A DNA stretch of 9,150 bases from Cytophagales bacterium (GTDB lineage Bacteria > Bacteroidota > Bacteroidia > Cytophagales > JAAEPT01). The stretch spans positions 1 through 9,150 of the forward strand of contig WTJX01000142.1 in assembly GCA_011524675.1 (NCBI GenBank), given 5' to 3'. The notes beneath the pieces are model-generated. The model was not told where the DNA came from. It saw nothing but the letters and a program-made list of their open reading frames with translations, and did not search any database. How positions within the stretch are numbered: position 1 is the stretch's first letter; every line of letters starts with the position of its first letter. Below are positions 7,520 through 9,150 of this stretch, piece after piece. The position numbers and the translations under genes were made by a program.

Positions 7520-8292
7520 GATGATGATTTGTGATGATTTAATAAATATTGAACTTGTTCTTCTAGTACTGTTAGGCGGTTATTCAATATAGTAGGCTTA
7601 GCTACCTCAGTACTGAATACACCGATGAGCTTATATAGCTCTTTTACTTCTGAGTATTTTATTTCTTTTTTGGGGTAATATATGTTGTCTGATGATAATA
7701 GATACACTTCTTTATTGTCAGCTTCTACCCTCTGTACTATGATGTTACTTTCAAGTACAAAAATATAAATTTCGTTTTTCTCTAATTGAAGGAGTTTTTC
7801 TTTTTGGATAGGAGTGCAAACTAAGATGTCGTACGGATGAATGCCTAGTCCTTGAAACATCATCTCATCGCCCTCATGTTCAAAAGCTCTTAAGCTGATA
7901 TTTACATGTACAGGAAAAGAAATGGTAGGCAGAGAAGATACGAAGCTTACACTCCCCTTCTGTTTACAATACTCTTTTCGTTTCTTTAAGGAAATGAAGG
8001 GGATTAAATTTTCTTGAGGAGCAGGCAAAACACCTTTTTCGCTCTTTTTTTCTATATCAAAGATATCAAAACGATACAAGTCATTTACGGTCAATTCCTT
8101 AGTAAGAAGTAAATCTATTGATAAGCCAAAATGATTGGCTATTTGTATAATAGTTTCTATTTTGGGTTCTGCTCTTCCTTCTTCGTATGAGCCGACCGCT
8201 GTTCTAGATAGTTTAAATAGCTCTGAAAAGGCATTTTGACTGATTTTTTTTACAGATCTTATCTTCTTTATGTTCTTTCCTATGTGTGACAT
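7516..8292 (-). CDS. XRE-family transcriptional regulator with degenerate S24 (LexA/CI-like) C-terminal domain
   Basis: 258 residues from the ATG at 8292 (MSHIGKNIKKIR), which puts the helix-turn-helix at the very N-terminus as usual. An ATG at 8352 would add 20 residues but would translate straight through the palindromic promoter, so I reject it. Residues 4-65 form an HTH_3/XRE DNA-binding domain (SQNAFSELFKLSRTAVGSYEEGR). Residues about 125-230 match the S24 fold: EHEGDEM then IHPYDILV, followed by IIVQRV. In active LexA/CI proteins the first block reads GDSM with the nucleophilic serine and the later one VKR with the lysine. Here they are E143 and Q187, so self-cleavage should be lost. 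A leucine-rich helix at about 235-254 (LTVLEEQVQYLL) probably dimerises. It likely represses or activates both divergent units through the 8297-8346 palindrome. What it senses is unknown. Confidence 0.88.
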   Translation of the reverse strand: MSHIGKNIKKIRSVKKISQNAFSELFKLSRTAVGSYEEGRAEPKIETIIQIANHFGLSIDLLLTKELTVNDLYRFDIFDIEKKSEKGVLPAPQENLIPFISLKKRKEYCKQKGSVSFVSSLPTISFPVHVNISLRAFEHEGDEMMFQGLGIHPYDILVCTPIQKEKLLQLEKNEIYIFVLESNIIVQRVEADNKEVYLLSSDNIYYPKKEIKYSEVKELYKLIGVFSTEVAKPTILNNRLTVLEEQVQYLLNHHKSSS

Positions 8293-8296
8293 AACG

Positions 8297-8328
8297 CAAA
8301 TATATGCTAATATTTTTGGATATCTAAA
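8297..8328 (-). promoter_or_regulatory. Bacteroidota-type promoter for the XRE regulator/rhomboid unit
   Basis: On the - strand, TATATTTG (8304 down to 8297) is an exact -7 box. The mirrored -33 position (8328 down to 8325) reads TTTA instead of TTTG with the same 20-nt spacing, so this promoter should be weaker than its divergent partner. The -7 box ends only 4 nt before the ATG at 8292, which implies a leaderless or nearly leaderless transcript. Confidence 0.7.
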
Positions 8329-8346
8329 ATTATTGGCATATATTTG
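8315..8346 (+). promoter_or_regulatory. Bacteroidota-type promoter for the YbjN-like/PspA unit
   Basis: TTTG at 8315-8318, 20 nt, then TATATTTG at 8339-8346 is an exact match to the Bacteroidota consensus TTTG-N19-21-TAnnTTTG. Transcription should start near 8350, about 30 nt before the ATG at 8381. Both boxes lie inside the palindrome, so a bound regulator would block or reposition RNA polymerase. Confidence 0.8.
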
Positions 8347-8380
8347 TTTCATGATTAATTACTAAAGCAAAAAACAAACT

Positions 8381-8776
8381 ATGCAGAACTATGTAAGCAA
8401 AGTAAAAGGTTACATTTTAGAATTGGGCTACGAGCTAGTTCATGAGAATGAAAAGGAAGGTGTCTTTGTCATTAAGGCAGAAGAAGCTGGGATAAACGAC
8501 CTAGTGATAGGTATCGCAGACCCACTTATTATTTTTGAACAATTCATCTTTGAAGTAAAGAATGAATCCATAGAAATATTTAAGGGTTTACTAAAGAAAA
8601 ACAGAGACATCATTCATGGTGCTTTTGTTTTGGATGACACAGGCAAAAAGGTCATTTTCAGAGACACCTTACAATTAGAGAATTTGGACTTAAACGAATT
8701 TGAAGGGAGTATCAACTCTCTCAGTTTGTTGTTGAGTGAGTACTCACATCAACTCATCAAATACTCGCATCATTAA
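8381..8776 (+). CDS. YbjN-like small protein (type III secretion chaperone-like fold)
   Basis: 131 residues, cytoplasmic, with no signal or membrane segment. The pattern fits the YbjN family: an N-terminal helix (residues 1-17), a beta strand ending in GVFVIKAEE, then IFEVKN, a helix with GLLKKNRDIIHGAFVLDDTGKKVIFRDTL, and a long C-terminal helix from about residue 105. The L-KKN...GAF-LDD-G...F block is the most telling. YbjN proteins share the fold of type III secretion chaperones and are generally taken to bind other proteins. The biochemical role is not established. It is the first gene after the consensus promoter in the palindrome and lies 53 bp upstream of the PspA gene, so a helper or modulator role for PspA is likely but inferred. 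Confidence 0.75.
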   Translation: MQNYVSKVKGYILELGYELVHENEKEGVFVIKAEEAGINDLVIGIADPLIIFEQFIFEVKNESIEIFKGLLKKNRDIIHGAFVLDDTGKKVIFRDTLQLENLDLNEFEGSINSLSLLLSEYSHQLIKYSHH

Positions 8777-8781
8777 TCAAA

Positions 8782-8800
8782 GACACATTTAATTTGTGTC
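8782..8800 (+). promoter_or_regulatory. Hairpin between the YbjN-like and PspA genes
   Basis: GACACA (8782-8787) and TGTGTC (8795-8800) form a 6-bp stem around a 7-nt loop, starting 6 bp after the YbjN-like stop. GTAATTTTTA follows. The stem is too short for a strong terminator. A partial terminator or mRNA-processing hairpin that sets the ratio of the two products is possible. Confidence 0.35.
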
Positions 8801-8829
8801 GTAATTTTTAACTAAAACCAAATACAATC

Positions 8830-9150
8830 ATGGCAAATATATTTAAGAGATTATTCAAAATAGGAGAAGCAGAAGCACATGCAGTAATAGACAAGTTAGA
8901 AGACCCTATAAAGCTCACGGAACAAGGCATCCGAGATATGAAAAAAGACTTAGACAAAAGTTTGACTTCATTGGCAGAGCTAAAGGCAATGGCTATTCGT
9001 TCAAAAAACGAAACCAAAAGCTACCAAGACAAAGCTAAAGACTACGAAGAAAAAGCAATGTTGTTGCTCAAAAAAGCAAACGATGGTTCGTTGGATGTAG
9101 CCGAAGCAGATAGATTAGCTTCTGAGGCACTTGTGAAAAAAGGTGAATGC
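8830..9150 (+). CDS. pspA: PspA/IM30-family protein, N-terminal part (runs off the window)
   Basis: 107 codons from the ATG at 8830 stay open to the last base, so the 3' end lies outside the window. MANIFKRLFKIGEAEAHAVIDKLEDP matches the amphipathic N-terminal helix of PspA/Vipp1 (IM30), which inserts into stressed membranes. PIKLTEQGIRDMKKDLDKSL is the start of the long coiled-coil hairpin of the family. The rest is highly charged, Ala/Lys/Glu-rich and helical. PspA proteins are ESCRT-III-like: they oligomerise on the cytoplasmic face of the membrane and maintain its integrity. The gene follows the YbjN-like gene and should share its promoter in the 8297-8346 palindrome. In enterobacteria PspF controls this gene. 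Here the divergent XRE protein occupies that genomic position. Confidence 0.9.
   Translation, partial: MANIFKRLFKIGEAEAHAVIDKLEDPIKLTEQGIRDMKKDLDKSLTSLAELKAMAIRSKNETKSYQDKAKDYEEKAMLLLKKANDGSLDVAEADRLASEALVKKGEC

Larger units (their letters stand above)
8297..8346. repeat. 50-bp near-perfect palindrome: divergent promoter and probable operator
   Basis: The arms 8297-8319 and 8324-8346 match at 20 of 23 positions, and the centre ATAT completes GATATC (8319-8324), so 22 of 25 base pairs are symmetric. The dyad centre is between 8321 and 8322. The outer 11 bp of each arm (CAAATATATGC) are identical. Each arm end, CAAATATATG at 8297-8306 and CATATATTTG at 8337-8346, is itself a partial dyad. This could give two dimer sites 40 bp apart. 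The element fills the gap between the XRE gene and the YbjN-like gene, as expected for an autoregulatory operator. Confidence 0.85.

Noticed and set aside
8293..8352. N-terminal extension of the XRE regulator to an upstream ATG.
   Set aside because: The added codons coincide with the palindrome and promoter boxes, and the HTH domain normally starts within a few residues of the N-terminus.
8808..9017. 69-codon open frame on the - strand at the right end.
   Set aside because: It is antisense to the PspA/IM30 coding sequence, which has a strong family match and stays open to the window edge.

Overview
The window looks like chromosomal DNA of a Bacteroidota bacterium, probably a marine Cytophagales-type organism. 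It is AT-rich, lacks obvious Shine-Dalgarno sites, and carries lipoprotein signal peptides with acidic residues after the cysteine. It also has exact copies of the Bacteroidota -7 promoter element (TAnnTTTG). The genus is not determined. I see no tRNA, rRNA, CRISPR array, transposase or integrase.

Left block (118-2365, + strand): two putative lipoproteins encoded in overlapping frames. The first is large, with a HELAH zinc-protease motif and a Bacteroidota-like surface-export signal. The second is small and unrecognised, and its signal peptide is encoded inside the last codons of the first gene. A strong, probably bidirectional terminator (2333-2365) separates this block from the next, convergent one.

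Middle block (6363 down to 2415, - strand): a likely three-gene operon transcribed in the order catalase-superfamily haem protein, 440-residue membrane-anchored protein, DyP-type peroxidase. The gaps are 74 and 59 bp. The middle protein is built from two divergent copies of one domain, each with an HFARW motif followed by SN(F/Y)DG, with a single hydrophobic segment between them. Two haem peroxidase-fold enzymes flanking an uncharacterised duplicated membrane protein suggest a shared job in peroxide or lipid-hydroperoxide chemistry. This is the best candidate here for an undescribed enzymatic system.

Intergenic stretch (6364-6955): about 590 bp of AT-rich DNA without a convincing gene, containing a few short palindromes and the presumed promoter region of the haem operon.

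Right block (6956-9150): a divergent envelope-stress-like module. On the - strand, an XRE regulator with a catalytically degenerate S24 (LexA/CI-like) domain overlaps a rhomboid intramembrane protease by 4 bp (ATGA). On the + strand, a YbjN-like protein precedes a PspA/IM30 protein that runs off the window. The two units share a 50-bp near-perfect palindrome (8297-8346). Each arm of it contains a TATATTTG -7 box, so it is a ready-made autoregulatory operator and divergent promoter. I infer that the XRE protein controls both arms, linking PspA-type membrane protection to intramembrane proteolysis.
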